Source: JBCDJI01 sp964351865 (lineage in GTDB: Bacteria > Verrucomicrobiota > Verrucomicrobiia > Methylacidiphilales > JBCBYL01). From it: a stretch of DNA of 64,000 nucleotides. Of the stretch, positions 43,009 through 52,507 are shown in pieces (within the stretch, counting starts at the first letter, position 1; every line of letters begins with the position of its first letter). The stretch is from positions 62,001-126,000 of the forward strand of contig CAYGPJ010000002.1 in assembly GCA_964351865.1 (NCBI GenBank), given 5' to 3'. The position numbers were made by a program, and so were the translations under genes. The notes beneath the pieces are model-generated. The model made no database searches. It had not been told where the DNA came from and saw nothing but the letters and a program-made list of their open reading frames with translations.

Positions 43009-44421
43009 CTACTCGGATCTGGATGAAGAGTTGCTGCGACTGCGTCCGCGACTCTGTCCCTGCCCGCGGGAACGTTTGCGCTCCGCATTGGAACGACCAC
43101 CTCCACCACCGGATGAGAAGCCTCCGCCGCCACCACCACTGCGGCGACCACGTCCACCTCCACCACGGTTTCCACCGCGACTCCGTCCCTTGGCGCCACG
43201 ACCGGCACCGCTTTTAGAACGCAGGTATCCGTCCGCGATGTCCTGACTGTGATAAGGATGATCTTCCAGTACCGGAATGCTCTTGCTGATCAGTTTTTCC
43301 ACTTCACGCAGCTTGTCGTATTCGTCATGGGCACAGAATGAAAGTGCCATGCCGACCGCTTCCGCCCGGGCGGTACGTCCGATCCGGTGTACATAAGCTT
43401 CAGGATCATCCGGGAGATCATGGTTGATCACCAGCGTAATCCCCTTCACATCAATCCCACGTGCCGCCACATCAGTGGCCACCAGCACCCGCACCCGCTT
43501 GGTGCGAAACGCCGTCAAAGCGCGCTCGCGAGCATTCTGGCTTTTATCGCCATGAATCGCTTCCACGCGAATGCCTTCGCTTTTTAATTTCTTAGATAGC
43601 TTTTCGCAGCCGTGTTTGGTGCGACCAAAGATCAGCGTCAATGGCTTTTCTTCTTCCGCCTGCTGCTCTTTGAGCAGATCCAACATAAAGGACATCTTCT
43701 TCTCTTTTTCCAGGAAGCACATGTATTGCTCAATCTTATCCGCCGTCATCTGCTTCGACGCGATCGTTACTTCGATCGGATCTTTCAGCATGGATGCCGC
43801 CAGGCTACGCACCTTCGGTTCCATCGTGGCCGAGAAAAACAACGTCTGACGATCACCCTTGATCATCGCCACGATCTTCTTCATGTCATTGATGAAACCC
43901 ATATCCAGCATGCGATCTGCTTCATCCAGCACGAAGTGTTCGACATCATGCAAGTTCACATGACCTTCGTTGATCAAATCCATCAAGCGACCGGGAGTCG
44001 CCACCAAAACATCCACGCCACGGGATAGAGCGCGAATCTGCGGGGTGTATCCTACGCCGCCATAGACCAGTGCTTTATAAAAGCGGATATGCTTGCCGTA
44101 AGTATCGAAGCTCTTCATCACCTGCACCGCCAGTTCGCGGGTCGGCACCAGAATCAGTGCGCGCACTGATTTAGGTTTGGATTTACGAGGGCTTTCGCTC
44201 AAGTGGTGGAGGATCGGCAGTGCAAACGCCGCCGTCTTACCGGTGCCGGTTTGCGCACATCCCAGAACATCGCGTCCTTCGATGATCGGAGGAATCGCTT
44301 GCGCCTGAATCGGCGTCGGCGTGTCGTAGTTTAAATCACTCAGCGCGCGTTTAAGCGGTTCAGAGAGTGCAAAGTCTTTGTACAAAACCTGTACGGGTGC
44401 TTGTGTTGGTTCTTCAGTCAT
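43009..44421 (-). CDS. rhlE: DEAD-box ATP-dependent RNA helicase, RhlE type with RGG tail
   Basis: The protein has 470 residues. The core has PTPIQAQAIPPI, GCAQTGTGKTAAF, VPTRELAVQ, DEAD, SAT, ATDVAARGIDV and HRIGRTARA. The last 75 residues are an Arg/Gly/Ser-rich tail (GNRGGGGRGRRSGGGGGGF, then SRGQGQSRGRSRS) of the RGG type that binds RNA and is typical of long RhlE proteins. The role is likely ribosome maturation or RNA turnover. The stop lies right at the family C fragment. It is a paralogue of the 24879 helicase, which lacks the long tail. Confidence 0.94.
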   Translation of the reverse strand: MTEEPTQAPVQVLYKDFALSEPLKRALSDLNYDTPTPIQAQAIPPIIEGRDVLGCAQTGTGKTAAFALPILHHLSESPRKSKPKSVRALILVPTRELAVQVMKSFDTYGKHIRFYKALVYGGVGYTPQIRALSRGVDVLVATPGRLMDLINEGHVNLHDVEHFVLDEADRMLDMGFINDMKKIVAMIKGDRQTLFFSATMEPKVRSLAASMLKDPIEVTIASKQMTADKIEQYMCFLEKEKKMSFMLDLLKEQQAEEEKPLTLIFGRTKHGCEKLSKKLKSEGIRVEAIHGDKSQNARERALTAFRTKRVRVLVATDVAARGIDVKGITLVINHDLPDDPEAYVHRIGRTARAEAVGMALSFCAHDEYDKLREVEKLISKSIPVLEDHPYHSQDIADGYLRSKSGAGRGAKGRSRGGNRGGGGRGRRSGGGGGGFSSGGGGGRSNAERKRSRGQGQSRGRSRSNSSSRSE

Positions 44422-44753
44422 AGTCGTTATATTGAAACCCGACCTCCGACAGCAATATGAAGTTAATCACAGCTGAACTCGGAATCAGGACTCATCCTTA
44501 TTTCGATGAAATATTGTTGTAAGCTATTATAGCTATCCTGATGGGGTATCTCATCGACGGGACACGATCAGGGCACAGCAACGGTGCCCGAAAATGCTTT
44601 CTCGCTCCGTCCTGCGGACTCCTCGTCCGCGACTGCTGCTAAGTGCCTAGGGAAAATTGAGATAAGCACAAGCAAAGAATTCACAAATCGCATAAAACTT
44701 TCAAAAAGAGTTTGCCACACGAGCGTCAATGTCGTTTAATTTCACCTCAATTC
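44422..44753. other. Intergenic, promoter side of the helicase gene; nothing distinct seen
   Basis: These 332 bases separate the helicase start from tRNA-Gly. The segment near 44610-44640 repeats CTCCGTCCTGCGGACTCCTC with short inverted parts but has no strong hairpin. No coding frame is convincing. Confidence 0.45.
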
Positions 44754-44824
44754 GCGGCGGTCGTTTAGTGGTAGGACTCTAGCCTTCCAAGCTAGTAGCG
44801 AGAGTTCGATTCTCTCTCGCCGCA
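44754..44824 (+). tRNA. tRNA-Gly (anticodon UCC)
   Basis: The acceptor GCGGCGG (44754-44760) pairs with TCGCCGC (44817-44823), with one G-T pair, and the discriminator is A at 44824. The D arm is short (GTTTAGTGGTAGGAC). The anticodon arm CTAGC-CTTCCAA-GCTAG gives TCC, and the T arm is GAGAGTTCGATTCTCTC. CCA is not encoded. Confidence 0.95.
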
Positions 44825-45187
44825 AATTATTCTAATAACTCAAAGGTTTCTACGACTCATTCGATGTAGCAGACCTGTAGGCTAAAAGAATCGAACTCGA
44901 GCGTAAAAGCGAGCCTGCCTGCCGTAAAACGGCAATCCAAACCCTGTTAAAAGGTAACAACATCCCGCAGAGAATGAAGGCAGCGCCTTCATTATAATTC
45001 GATTCTCTCTCGCCGCATTCCTTAATACTTTAAAGTTTACTTCAACTAGTATAAAGAGAACCCGCCACCTGCTCGCAAAAGCATTCGGAGTAGCCTTGGC
45101 GTAGGCGGGAATGCGCCTCATCGAATCTTCGATGATCTTCCCTATGGTCAGATTGTAGAACTTTCAGTTCTGACCTCTCTCGCCGCA
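44825..45187 (+). repeat. Two further copies of the tRNA-Gly 3' end
   Basis: The last 20 bases of tRNA-Gly, TTCGATTCTCTCTCGCCGCA, recur exactly at 44998-45017. The last 13 recur at 45175-45187, preceded by a weaker match (CAGTTC) from 45165. Copy ends are spaced 193 and 170 bases apart. The AT-rich DNA just after each copy is also similar (CTAATAACTCAAAGGTTTCT, TTAATACTTTAAAGTTTACT, TTCTAAAACTTCTTCATGTT). No integrase gene or credible coding frame is present in the spacers. Confidence 0.75.
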
Positions 45188-45621
45188 GATTTTCTAAAAC
45201 TTCTTCATGTTTCTCAGCTTGTTCGAAGATTTCTTTGTTTCGGCTGTGGATTCATTTAGCTGTGTCAATGCCTTCACAAATGCTACTTCGGAAATTCTCA
45301 AGCTCTATTACTCCGGCGGTATCTGGGTTATAAATCCATTCTTGGTCGAATATGGTATTGAAACGCGAGAATGGGGTCAGAAACGCGAGAATGGCTATCA
45401 GGTGACGATATTGACACACTCATCCAAATTGCCGCCTCCATTCGTAATAAGTCACTATTGGTCTGGCCTTTTATAAAACCCTTTCCCCTCTTCCCGCCTG
45501 TGAACGGGAACCCCCGACCCAGTGAGTCGGGACTTCCTTGACTACCTTGGCTGACTTCACAAATCTTGACTTCCAGCTTAATTGCTCAATTACTTATCCA
45601 CTTAATCACTTTACCCACATC
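45188..45621. other. Intergenic, no credible gene
   Basis: A frame from 45207 to 45476 is open but has no family resemblance and runs through a short direct repeat (AAACGCGAGAATGG at about 45360 and 45382), so I do not call it. The rest up to the ATG at 45622 contains nothing I can identify. Confidence 0.45.
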
Positions 45622-46122
45622 ATGACGGTTGGAGAGCTACTGGAAAAACACAAACTTGCCACCCTCGGCGTCCTCGGCGCGGGGGTTGCAGCCCTATTGG
45701 CCGTGGTGGCGTTGTTTCTCTTTGTCCGGAGCGGCTGCGGTGAGGATCTGGATCAAAGTGGCGAACAGTTTGCCCAACAGGCGATTGAAACGATCACCAC
45801 CTGGGACCACGAGGCAGTGCTCGACCTGATGCCGCCTCAGGCCCGAGATCAACAGCAACTCGTTTCCTATATGAAAAATTCCTGCTCCGCACTGCGGATT
45901 CGCCTCGGCTCCCGGATAGAGCCCGTTGACATCAAAGGCGATGCGAAAGGGCGGTTTGACTTGAACCAGATGGCCTACGCCACCGCCACGTTTTACAGTC
46001 GCTGCACCTTTCGACACGGCCATGCCACGATCTCGATTGATCTCTACAAGAACGTGAAAATCGCAGGCCCCAACGGCCCCTGGCTTCTCTTGAACGTCCG
46101 ATACTCGGATATTGAAGAGTAG
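45622..46122 (+). CDS. Membrane-anchored protein of unknown function
   Basis: The protein has 166 residues from the ATG at 45622 (MTVGELLEKHK), a better start than 45538 because it places one membrane helix (LAVVALFLFVRSGCG) near the N-terminus. The remainder (about 125 residues) should lie in the periplasm. It begins DQSGEQFAQQAIETITTWDHE and has a later mixed alpha/beta pattern, somewhat like NTF2-type or DUF4878-type lipoprotein-like domains, but I do not claim the family. No neighbour hints at its role. Confidence 0.68.
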   Translation: MTVGELLEKHKLATLGVLGAGVAALLAVVALFLFVRSGCGEDLDQSGEQFAQQAIETITTWDHEAVLDLMPPQARDQQQLVSYMKNSCSALRIRLGSRIEPVDIKGDAKGRFDLNQMAYATATFYSRCTFRHGHATISIDLYKNVKIAGPNGPWLLLNVRYSDIEE

Positions 46123-46415
46123 ACGGAGGCCGGGAAACCATCATCCTCGATCTACGGGGTCGTGGCTTCAACCTTAGCCAAGGCTACGGCTCGATCCTCC
46201 TTCACATAAAGTTTCGGCGTGACGGGCAAGGTGACTCTGGAAGGATCTATACGGGGATTGGCAGGCAAATTTCCATTGGCCGCCCCCCTCTCCTCATACT
46301 TTTTATCTGTGAGGAACCATGGGCTTGTTTGGCCCTAGTCTTAACGGGTGTGCCTTTATTCCAAACCTATAATGGCTCAAAGATTTGGAATGAGGTGCTG
46401 AAGGTGCCAGTTCGT
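46123..46415. other. Intergenic, tRNA-tail linker sequence only
   Basis: CCTTAGCCAAGGCTACGGCT near 46168 resembles the sequence that precedes the tRNA-tail fragment at 24477. No gene or hairpin is otherwise clear in these 293 bases. Confidence 0.4.
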
Positions 46416-47384
46416 TCAGCTTAACTGAGCGAGGATGCGGTCTGTAGTTTCTGCAATCGCTAGCGTTTCCTCCAGCGGCATTAAGCCACACTCCTTAAGC
46501 CCCTGCTGCAGCGCCTCATGCACCGCCTTAATCTCATAGGAAAACCCGGCGGCCCGATCAAAAGGAAGACGCATCCGAATCACTTCCTGATTGAAGCGAT
46601 GCAGTTCCACTTCCTCTGCCGCAAGGAAAAGTTCAGGAATGACAATCCGTCCTGCGGTGCCGGCAATTTCCACCCGATTTTCTGAAGGGCTGCTCACGGC
46701 ACAACTCAACATGGCCATGCGACCCTCCGGATAGCGGAAGATACTCACGGTCTGTTCATCCACTCCGGTAGTGCCTATCTCAGCCAAAGCAACTACCTGC
46801 TCAGGTTGCTGCCCCATGACCATACTGGCCAGCGATACCGGATAGATCCCGGTGTCGAGCTGGGCACCACCTGCCAACTCCGGATTGAATAAGCGGTGTT
46901 CGGGATCAAATGGCATCCGGATACAGAAGTCGGCCCGCAGCATTTTCAGACTGCCGATTTCCCCCGCTTCTATCCACGTCATCATCTGGCGAATCGCCGG
47001 GAGAAAGCGTGTCCACATTCCTTCCATCAGAAAGCAATCCGATTCACGCGCTTTGGCGACGATCTGACGACATTCCTCTGCATTGGTCGCTAGTGGTTTT
47101 TCACAAAGCACGGCTTTACGTGCTTCCAACGCGAGCAAGCAGTTTTCCAGATGAAAATTGTGCGTGGTTGCGATGTACACGGCATCCACATCATCGCAAT
47201 CGAGCAACGCTTCATAGGAATCATAGTCATTCGGCACTCCATGTTCAGACGCGAACGCCGCGGCTTTGCCCGGAGTGCGTGAAGCACAGGCGACCACTTC
47301 GCCATCGCTGACGAGTTTCATACTGTGCATGAATTTTACGGCGATGGAGCCGCAACCCAAAATCCCCCAGCGGGTCGATTTCAT
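46416..47384 (-). CDS. Gfo/Idh/MocA-family oxidoreductase
   Basis: The 322-residue NAD(P)-dependent enzyme has an N-terminal Rossmann fold (WGILGCGSIAVKFMHSM, then VDAVYIATTHNFHLE) and the family motif CEKPLATNAEEC, whose Lys is catalytic. The C-terminal beta-sheet domain follows. Members oxidise or reduce sugars, inositols or their derivatives. It lies downstream of a FucP-like permease and a sulfatase on the same strand, which suggests use of a marine sulfated sugar, but the gaps (about 150 and 245 bases) leave the operon uncertain. Confidence 0.92.
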   Translation of the reverse strand: MKSTRWGILGCGSIAVKFMHSMKLVSDGEVVACASRTPGKAAAFASEHGVPNDYDSYEALLDCDDVDAVYIATTHNFHLENCLLALEARKAVLCEKPLATNAEECRQIVAKARESDCFLMEGMWTRFLPAIRQMMTWIEAGEIGSLKMLRADFCIRMPFDPEHRLFNPELAGGAQLDTGIYPVSLASMVMGQQPEQVVALAEIGTTGVDEQTVSIFRYPEGRMAMLSCAVSSPSENRVEIAGTAGRIVIPELFLAAEEVELHRFNQEVIRMRLPFDRAAGFSYEIKAVHEALQQGLKECGLMPLEETLAIAETTDRILAQLS

Positions 47385-47533
47385 GATGAATCACCTTCCC
47401 GTAAAAAAAACAATAGATCTGTCACGCATGTCACGTTATCCCCAATCATCTAGACTTTTGTTTCACTGGCGCAGATCAAAATGGGGACGACGTTTCAACC
47501 AGCGCTCCCCATCTGATCCCAATGATTTACACT

Positions 47534-49027
47534 TTAATTCTGTGAGGCACGTCGTAAAGCCATATAGCCGTAACCCGCAATAATGACAAAACAGAGCACC
47601 ACCAGATAGAAGGAACCGCGGGTGGCAGTCGTTCCCATGAAACTATCGAAATCCATGATCTGTCCCTGGAAGCGGGTCATGAAGACTCCGCCCACGATCG
47701 CGAAAATCAAACCGGCGGAACCGAGCTTGGCGTCCTCCCCTACTCCATCAAGTGCCAGACCATAAATGGTCGGGAACATCAGCGACATACAAGCAGAGAT
47801 CAACACCAGCGAATACAGCCCCGGCATGCCTTGCAAATAAATAGCCCCTAGGGTGAACAAAACTCCACCAGCACTCAGAATCAACAGCAACTTACTGGGA
47901 GCAATATACTTCAGGAAGAAGGTACAAATGAAGCGGCTGGAGAGAAAGATCACCATCGCCATGATGTTAAAGTTCTGAGCGGTGGCTTTGTCGATACCGA
48001 GTTCATTTTCAGCATACTGAATAATGAAAGTCCAGGTCATGATCTGTGCCCCCACGTAGAAGGTCTGCGCAACCACTCCGCCTACATAGTTGGGATTGGC
48101 AAACAGTCGTTTAACCGTTCGACCGAAATGCACATCATGATCGCGATCCGGAGAGCTGGTATTGGGTAGTTTTGAGAATACAAAGATCAACATCACGCCA
48201 AAGACGACAATGCCGATGACGGTGTAGGGCAGCGAAACCAGCTTGAGATCATTCTGTTGCAGTTCGCGATGGGTCATGCCTTGAAAGGAAACAATTTTAC
48301 CGTCTTTATAATCCTGCAGTGCCTGAGAGGCCACGTCGGTAGCCAGCGGATCCAGGCTGTCCACATAGGCTTTCACGTTGGAATCGTTAACGCGTTCTCT
48401 TGGCTCTGACTTTAGGAATGGCGGAATATAGTGCTCGGTTTGAACTTGGGCTACGGGTTGCCGTTCGGCATGGAATCCGTTCACATCATTCTTGAAATCC
48501 TCTACCTGGATCGCAGATAGAATGACCGTTCCCGCAATAAACATCCCCGTCAACGATCCGATCGGATTGAATGCCTGCGCCAGATTAAGTCGGCGTGTTG
48601 CGGTTTCGGCCGGCCCCATCGACAAAATGTAGGGATTGGCGGTCGTCTCCAGAAAAGCCAACCCAAACGTTAAAATATAGAGCGCAATAATGAAGAGATT
48701 GAAGTTCGCTCCAGCGGCAGCAGGAATCGAAAGCAAGGCTCCCACCGAATACAGTACCAAGCCCAGGATAATCCCCGACTTGTAGGAGTATTTACGAATA
48801 AAGATCGCGGCCGGTAGCGCCATGGTGGCATATCCGCCATAAAATGCCATCTGCACCCAGGTGCTCTGGGCATTGTTAATCACAAAGACATCTTTGAAAA
48901 CGGCGACAAGCGGATTGGTGACATCATTGGCGAATCCCCACAGTGAAAATAAACTGGTGACCAGAATGAATGAAAAGAGGAACTTTCTTGGAACCACCGG
49001 AACCGAATTAACTGCTGTACTCATCAT
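47534..49027 (-). CDS. MFS sugar permease, FucP-like
   Basis: The 497 residues form twelve predicted helices. SLFSLWGFANDVTNPLVAVF and WVQMAFYGGYATMALPAAIF are characteristic of the FucP family of sugar-proton symporters (L-fucose, glucose/galactose). A long hydrophilic insert of about 80 residues between helices 6 and 7 (FKNDVNGFHAERQPVAQVQT through HRELQQND) is unusual for plain FucP, which has a shorter central loop. The sulfatase upstream and oxidoreductase downstream suggest fucose-type sugars released from sulfated polysaccharides. The actual substrate is not proven. Confidence 0.9.
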   Translation of the reverse strand: MMSTAVNSVPVVPRKFLFSFILVTSLFSLWGFANDVTNPLVAVFKDVFVINNAQSTWVQMAFYGGYATMALPAAIFIRKYSYKSGIILGLVLYSVGALLSIPAAAGANFNLFIIALYILTFGLAFLETTANPYILSMGPAETATRRLNLAQAFNPIGSLTGMFIAGTVILSAIQVEDFKNDVNGFHAERQPVAQVQTEHYIPPFLKSEPRERVNDSNVKAYVDSLDPLATDVASQALQDYKDGKIVSFQGMTHRELQQNDLKLVSLPYTVIGIVVFGVMLIFVFSKLPNTSSPDRDHDVHFGRTVKRLFANPNYVGGVVAQTFYVGAQIMTWTFIIQYAENELGIDKATAQNFNIMAMVIFLSSRFICTFFLKYIAPSKLLLILSAGGVLFTLGAIYLQGMPGLYSLVLISACMSLMFPTIYGLALDGVGEDAKLGSAGLIFAIVGGVFMTRFQGQIMDFDSFMGTTATRGSFYLVVLCFVIIAGYGYMALRRASQN

Positions 49028-49272
49028 AGATTAGTGACTTATTTGTTGTTCTTATTGTTCAATGGTTAATTTTCTCACAGGAAAATCATCATAACTATTA
49101 CCCCTTTTTAAAAAGCTGAGGCAATGAACCATCTCATGGGAAGGCTAACTTATTGTCAACAGAATACATCATTACTACTTTCATATTTTTGGGAGAACTA
49201 TTGAGTCACTTCATCGAATGAGGTGTAGCCCCACTCATGCTGCACTTCGAGAATTTCGCTGATGTTAAATGA

Positions 49273-50658
49273 CTATTTCAGCGGGGTATGGGCTTCATCC
49301 ATAAACTGCTCCATCTTGCTGACAATTTCCGGATACTGTTTAGCCAGATCTTTAGTTTCACCGAGGTCGTTTTTCAGATTGTAAAGTTCAATCGGTTTAA
49401 AGCCATTACCTTGCTTCCCTTTCGATACTTGTACGGCCTTCCAGTCACCATAACGTAGGGAGCGGGCACTGTAGGGGTCAACTTTCCCGCGATGGAATTC
49501 ATGGTAAAGGTATTGGTGCTGTGACTGTTCTCCTTCATTTAAAAGCGTCGGCAGGATAGAGATACCATTGTTTTGTGCGGGCACGGGTTGACCGGTCAGT
49601 TCTGCCATCGTCGGCAGAATGTCCCAGAAAGCACTCAGATGATCACTGCGACTGCCGGCCTCCACTTTGCCCGGCCAGCGCACTAAAAATGGGGTGCGAA
49701 TCCCCCCTTCATATAGATCTCGCTTGTGACCCCGCAGCGGACCATTGGAGTCCCAAAATTCCGGATCATGGCTGCCTTCAATGTGGGTACCATTGTCGCT
49801 GGAGAATAGAATGATGGTGTTTTCATCAACCCCGAGTTCGACCAGCATGTTGAGCAACTCTCCGATCTGGTTATCAAGGTTTTCCATCATCGCTGCAAAA
49901 CCAGCAATCGGATTCTGTACGTCCGGGCAATTTTCATCTGGGCCAGCCCCATACTTGCCGATGATGTCATCAAATTCCGGATAGACCTTGCGCCATTTCT
50001 CATGCATCTCCTGCGGGGCCTGCATCGCAGCATGCGGAACGGCAGTCGGGATATAGCAAAAGAACGGCTTGTCCGCTTCCACGCTGGTTCTAACGAAATC
50101 AAGCGCCTCTGCCATAATCAAGTCGTGCACGAAAGTGCCCTCCTCCATAGGCACTTCCACCCCATCGCGCACTATACTGCTGGGGTAATAGGTATGGGCA
50201 ATGCGCTGACTCTTCCAACCCGTAAAATGATCAAACCCATGGGTCAGCGGATTCGGGGCACCTTCAAAATTCGTTTTTCCTAATCCCCACTTGCCAAAGG
50301 CACCAGTCGCATATCCCGCGTTCCTAAAGAGACGGGGCAATGTCGTCATCTCCGGGTCGAGCGCAAAACTGTTCTCATCGCCATTGCCGCGACAGTGCAC
50401 ACGTCCCGGGTGCTGACCGGACATCAGCACGGCGCGTGAGGGGGAACAGACCGTATTGCCGGAGTAATGCTGGGTGAATAACATACCTTCCTCTGCCAAG
50501 CGATCGATATTCGGCGTCTTAAGTTTCTGCTGCCCGTAGCACCCCAGATCACCCATGCCGAGGTCGTCAGCTAGGATGTAGATTACATTAGGTTTGGTTG
50601 CGGCATTAAGAAAACTGCTCATAACAAGCAGCAGCGAAATGATCATTTTGTATTTCAT
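49273..50658 (-). CDS. Secreted type I sulfatase
   Basis: The protein has 461 residues from the ATG at 50658, which gives a signal peptide (MKYKMIISLLLVMSSFLNAA). An ATG at 50694 would add twelve residues. The catalytic site is CSPSR (Cys71), in NTVCSPSRAVLMSGQHPG; the Cys is converted to formylglycine by a maturase not seen here. Other family features are YILADDLGMGDLGCYG (metal-binding Asp pair) and FSSDNGTH. It removes sulfate esters from a substrate, probably a polysaccharide. The FucP-like and oxidoreductase genes lie downstream on the same strand. Confidence 0.93.
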   Translation of the reverse strand: MKYKMIISLLLVMSSFLNAATKPNVIYILADDLGMGDLGCYGQQKLKTPNIDRLAEEGMLFTQHYSGNTVCSPSRAVLMSGQHPGRVHCRGNGDENSFALDPEMTTLPRLFRNAGYATGAFGKWGLGKTNFEGAPNPLTHGFDHFTGWKSQRIAHTYYPSSIVRDGVEVPMEEGTFVHDLIMAEALDFVRTSVEADKPFFCYIPTAVPHAAMQAPQEMHEKWRKVYPEFDDIIGKYGAGPDENCPDVQNPIAGFAAMMENLDNQIGELLNMLVELGVDENTIILFSSDNGTHIEGSHDPEFWDSNGPLRGHKRDLYEGGIRTPFLVRWPGKVEAGSRSDHLSAFWDILPTMAELTGQPVPAQNNGISILPTLLNEGEQSQHQYLYHEFHRGKVDPYSARSLRYGDWKAVQVSKGKQGNGFKPIELYNLKNDLGETKDLAKQYPEIVSKMEQFMDEAHTPLK

Positions 50659-50785
50659 CGTTTTCTTAAATGGTGAAGATAAACCATGCAACATACTTCC
50701 TTAAAAGAGAAATAAATAATAGATCTCGCGCTCTTTTCACTTGCGAGTTTGGCGGCCGAGCTGCAGCCCGGGCAAAAAAGGCCAG

Positions 50786-51454
50786 TCACTTTCGCACCGC
50801 AACGAAAAGCGTATGGGTAAAGCGTTTTGCTTGCGGATACGCCTTGGCTCTGATGGCTTCCGCATTACCGAACACGTCCTTCAGGCAATGGATGAAATTT
50901 TTGTCTTGGTTCGCCGACCAATAAACCACGTGGCCACCTGGATGCAACGCGGCTTTCGCAAGTGCTATACCTTCGCTACTATAAAGTCTGGAATTTCCCT
51001 GCTGCACCAACGGATCGGGGCTATTGTCCACATCCAGCAGAATCGTGTGATAGTCGCCTTTGCCGGCCTGCCGGATCAATTCAGCCACATCGCAGTGGTG
51101 GATGCGTACGCGCGAGTCATCGACCAGCAAGCCGTTGACATCGGCAAGGAATTCCCGATTCCACGCGACCACCACCGGCAGCAGTTCGGCGACATCGACG
51201 ATGGCATCCGATGGGCAAAGCTCCAGCACCCGCCGCAGGGTAAAACCGAATCCAAGACCTCCGATCATAATGCGCGGCTGCGCCGGTAGATCGGTGCAGC
51301 CCAGCTCTGCCATGGTTCCCTCGGACGCGGAGGCGTTAGTGCTCATCAGCGGCACCCCTGCCACATTCATGAAATAATGCCCATCATGATGCTGGAGGGC
51401 GAGCGGTTCGCCATCCGGTGTGCTGGAAGTAGCAAGGGTGGTGGCGACTTTCAT
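50786..51454 (-). CDS. Spermidine-synthase-like protein (class I methyltransferase fold)
   Basis: The protein has 222 residues from the ATG at 51454; a GTG at 51463 would add three. IMIGGLGFGFTLRRVLELCP is the nucleotide-binding loop, followed by VDVAELLPVVVAWNREFL and DYHTILLDVDNSPDPLVQ, as in spermine/spermidine-synthase relatives. The protein is shorter than SpeE (about 280) and lacks its N-terminal beta domain. Many such relatives are annotated only by fold. Polyamine synthesis is therefore possible but unproven. It has no clear operon partner. Confidence 0.78.
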   Translation of the reverse strand: MKVATTLATSSTPDGEPLALQHHDGHYFMNVAGVPLMSTNASASEGTMAELGCTDLPAQPRIMIGGLGFGFTLRRVLELCPSDAIVDVAELLPVVVAWNREFLADVNGLLVDDSRVRIHHCDVAELIRQAGKGDYHTILLDVDNSPDPLVQQGNSRLYSSEGIALAKAALHPGGHVVYWSANQDKNFIHCLKDVFGNAEAIRAKAYPQAKRFTHTLFVAVRK

Positions 51455-51556
51455 GTTGGTCACTGTAAGTTCGCCACGTCGCTAGTTCAAGTCAGGACAC
51501 TCGAGTCGTGGAACGCACGGATGATTGATACCGAATCAAAATGATCAGAAGTGATT

Positions 51557-52507
51557 TCAGAGCGAAGGCTCGACTCGTTGGAGTCGCCCGGCTTGCTGAT
51601 TCCATACAGCTCTTACCCGTTGCGTCATCAGCACGATCAGGAACAACAACCCGCAGGCGACCGCCATCATTCCCGCTGAACTGGCAGAAGTAAGTGTCTC
51701 CAAACCAAATAACTGCCGCATCAATGCCGGAAACGGACCGATCGCCATCCAGTGACCCAGCACGGCCGCCACTGAGCCTATTCCGCAGGATAGCAGCAAA
51801 ATGACCGATAGCCGGTGTGAAATCAGAATGGCCGTAGCTGGCGGGACAATTAATAACGCGACAATCAAAATACTGCCCACCGCCTCGAAGGCCATCACCG
51901 TAGTCACTGCCGTGATCAGTGTAATGCCGAATTTTAAGCGGCCAGCAGGAATACCTTGTGACTCCGCCAGCGCCGGGTCAAAAGAAGACACCTTCAATTC
52001 CTTATAAAAAATCAAGCCTAAGGCAGTATTGACCACTAGCATGGCAATGGCTTGCCACGCCACTCGCGGCACACTCCCGTCGATCACTCCATCAATGACA
52101 GCCGTCTCAATCGTTCCGTACAGCACACAATTTGCATCCAGATCCACCTTATCCGAAGCCACTCGAATCAGAATCAACCCCAGGGCAAACAAACTACAAA
52201 ATGAAACCCCCAGGGCTGCACCACTTTCTACCTTGCCGTAATTTTCAATGGCATTACTGATCACCCCGGTCAGCACCCCGGCTACCACGGCCCCGGCCAG
52301 CATGAACGGCCAGTCGCGTGATCCGGAGATCAGAAATGCAATGGCCAACCCCGGCAAGACGGCATGACTGATCCCGTCACCCAGCATACTCTGCCGGTTT
52401 AATAAAAGAAACGTGCCCGGCAAGGCACATGCCATCGCCAGCACCGCACCCGTCACCACGATCCAACTGTCCAGTAACGACCAATCCAACCCCAGCATGG
52501 CAATCAT
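51557..52507 (-). CDS. Metal ABC transporter permease (second)
   Basis: The 316 residues form about eight hydrophobic helices of the ABC-3 type (TroD/MntD-like): AMACALPGTFLLLNRQSMLGDGISHAVLPG near the N-terminus and GILLIVALLIVPP-like helices (VGSILIVALLIVPPATAILIS). It forms the inner-membrane channel with the larger permease. The start overlaps the upstream permease stop by 4 bases. It is the last gene of the four-gene manganese operon. Confidence 0.92.
   Translation of the reverse strand: MIAMLGLDWSLLDSWIVVTGAVLAMACALPGTFLLLNRQSMLGDGISHAVLPGLAIAFLISGSRDWPFMLAGAVVAGVLTGVISNAIENYGKVESGAALGVSFCSLFALGLILIRVASDKVDLDANCVLYGTIETAVIDGVIDGSVPRVAWQAIAMLVVNTALGLIFYKELKVSSFDPALAESQGIPAGRLKFGITLITAVTTVMAFEAVGSILIVALLIVPPATAILISHRLSVILLLSCGIGSVAAVLGHWMAIGPFPALMRQLFGLETLTSASSAGMMAVACGLLFLIVLMTQRVRAVWNQQAGRLQRVEPSL

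Noticed and set aside
42947..43246. Pro/Arg-rich frames opposite the end of the rhlE gene
   Set aside because: They are shadows of the Gly/Arg-rich helicase tail, whose composition opens other frames.
44882..45121. Minus-strand frame of 79 codons inside the tRNA-tail array
   Set aside because: It lies in spacer and repeat DNA, and the translated sequence has no recognisable features.
44754..45187. Integrated prophage or genomic island at tRNA-Gly
   Set aside because: The repeated tails are only 170 to 190 bases apart, with no integrase or other mobile gene between them.
45207..45476. Open frame of 89 codons after the tRNA-Gly tail array
   Set aside because: No family resemblance, no ribosome-binding site, odd composition, and it crosses a short direct repeat.
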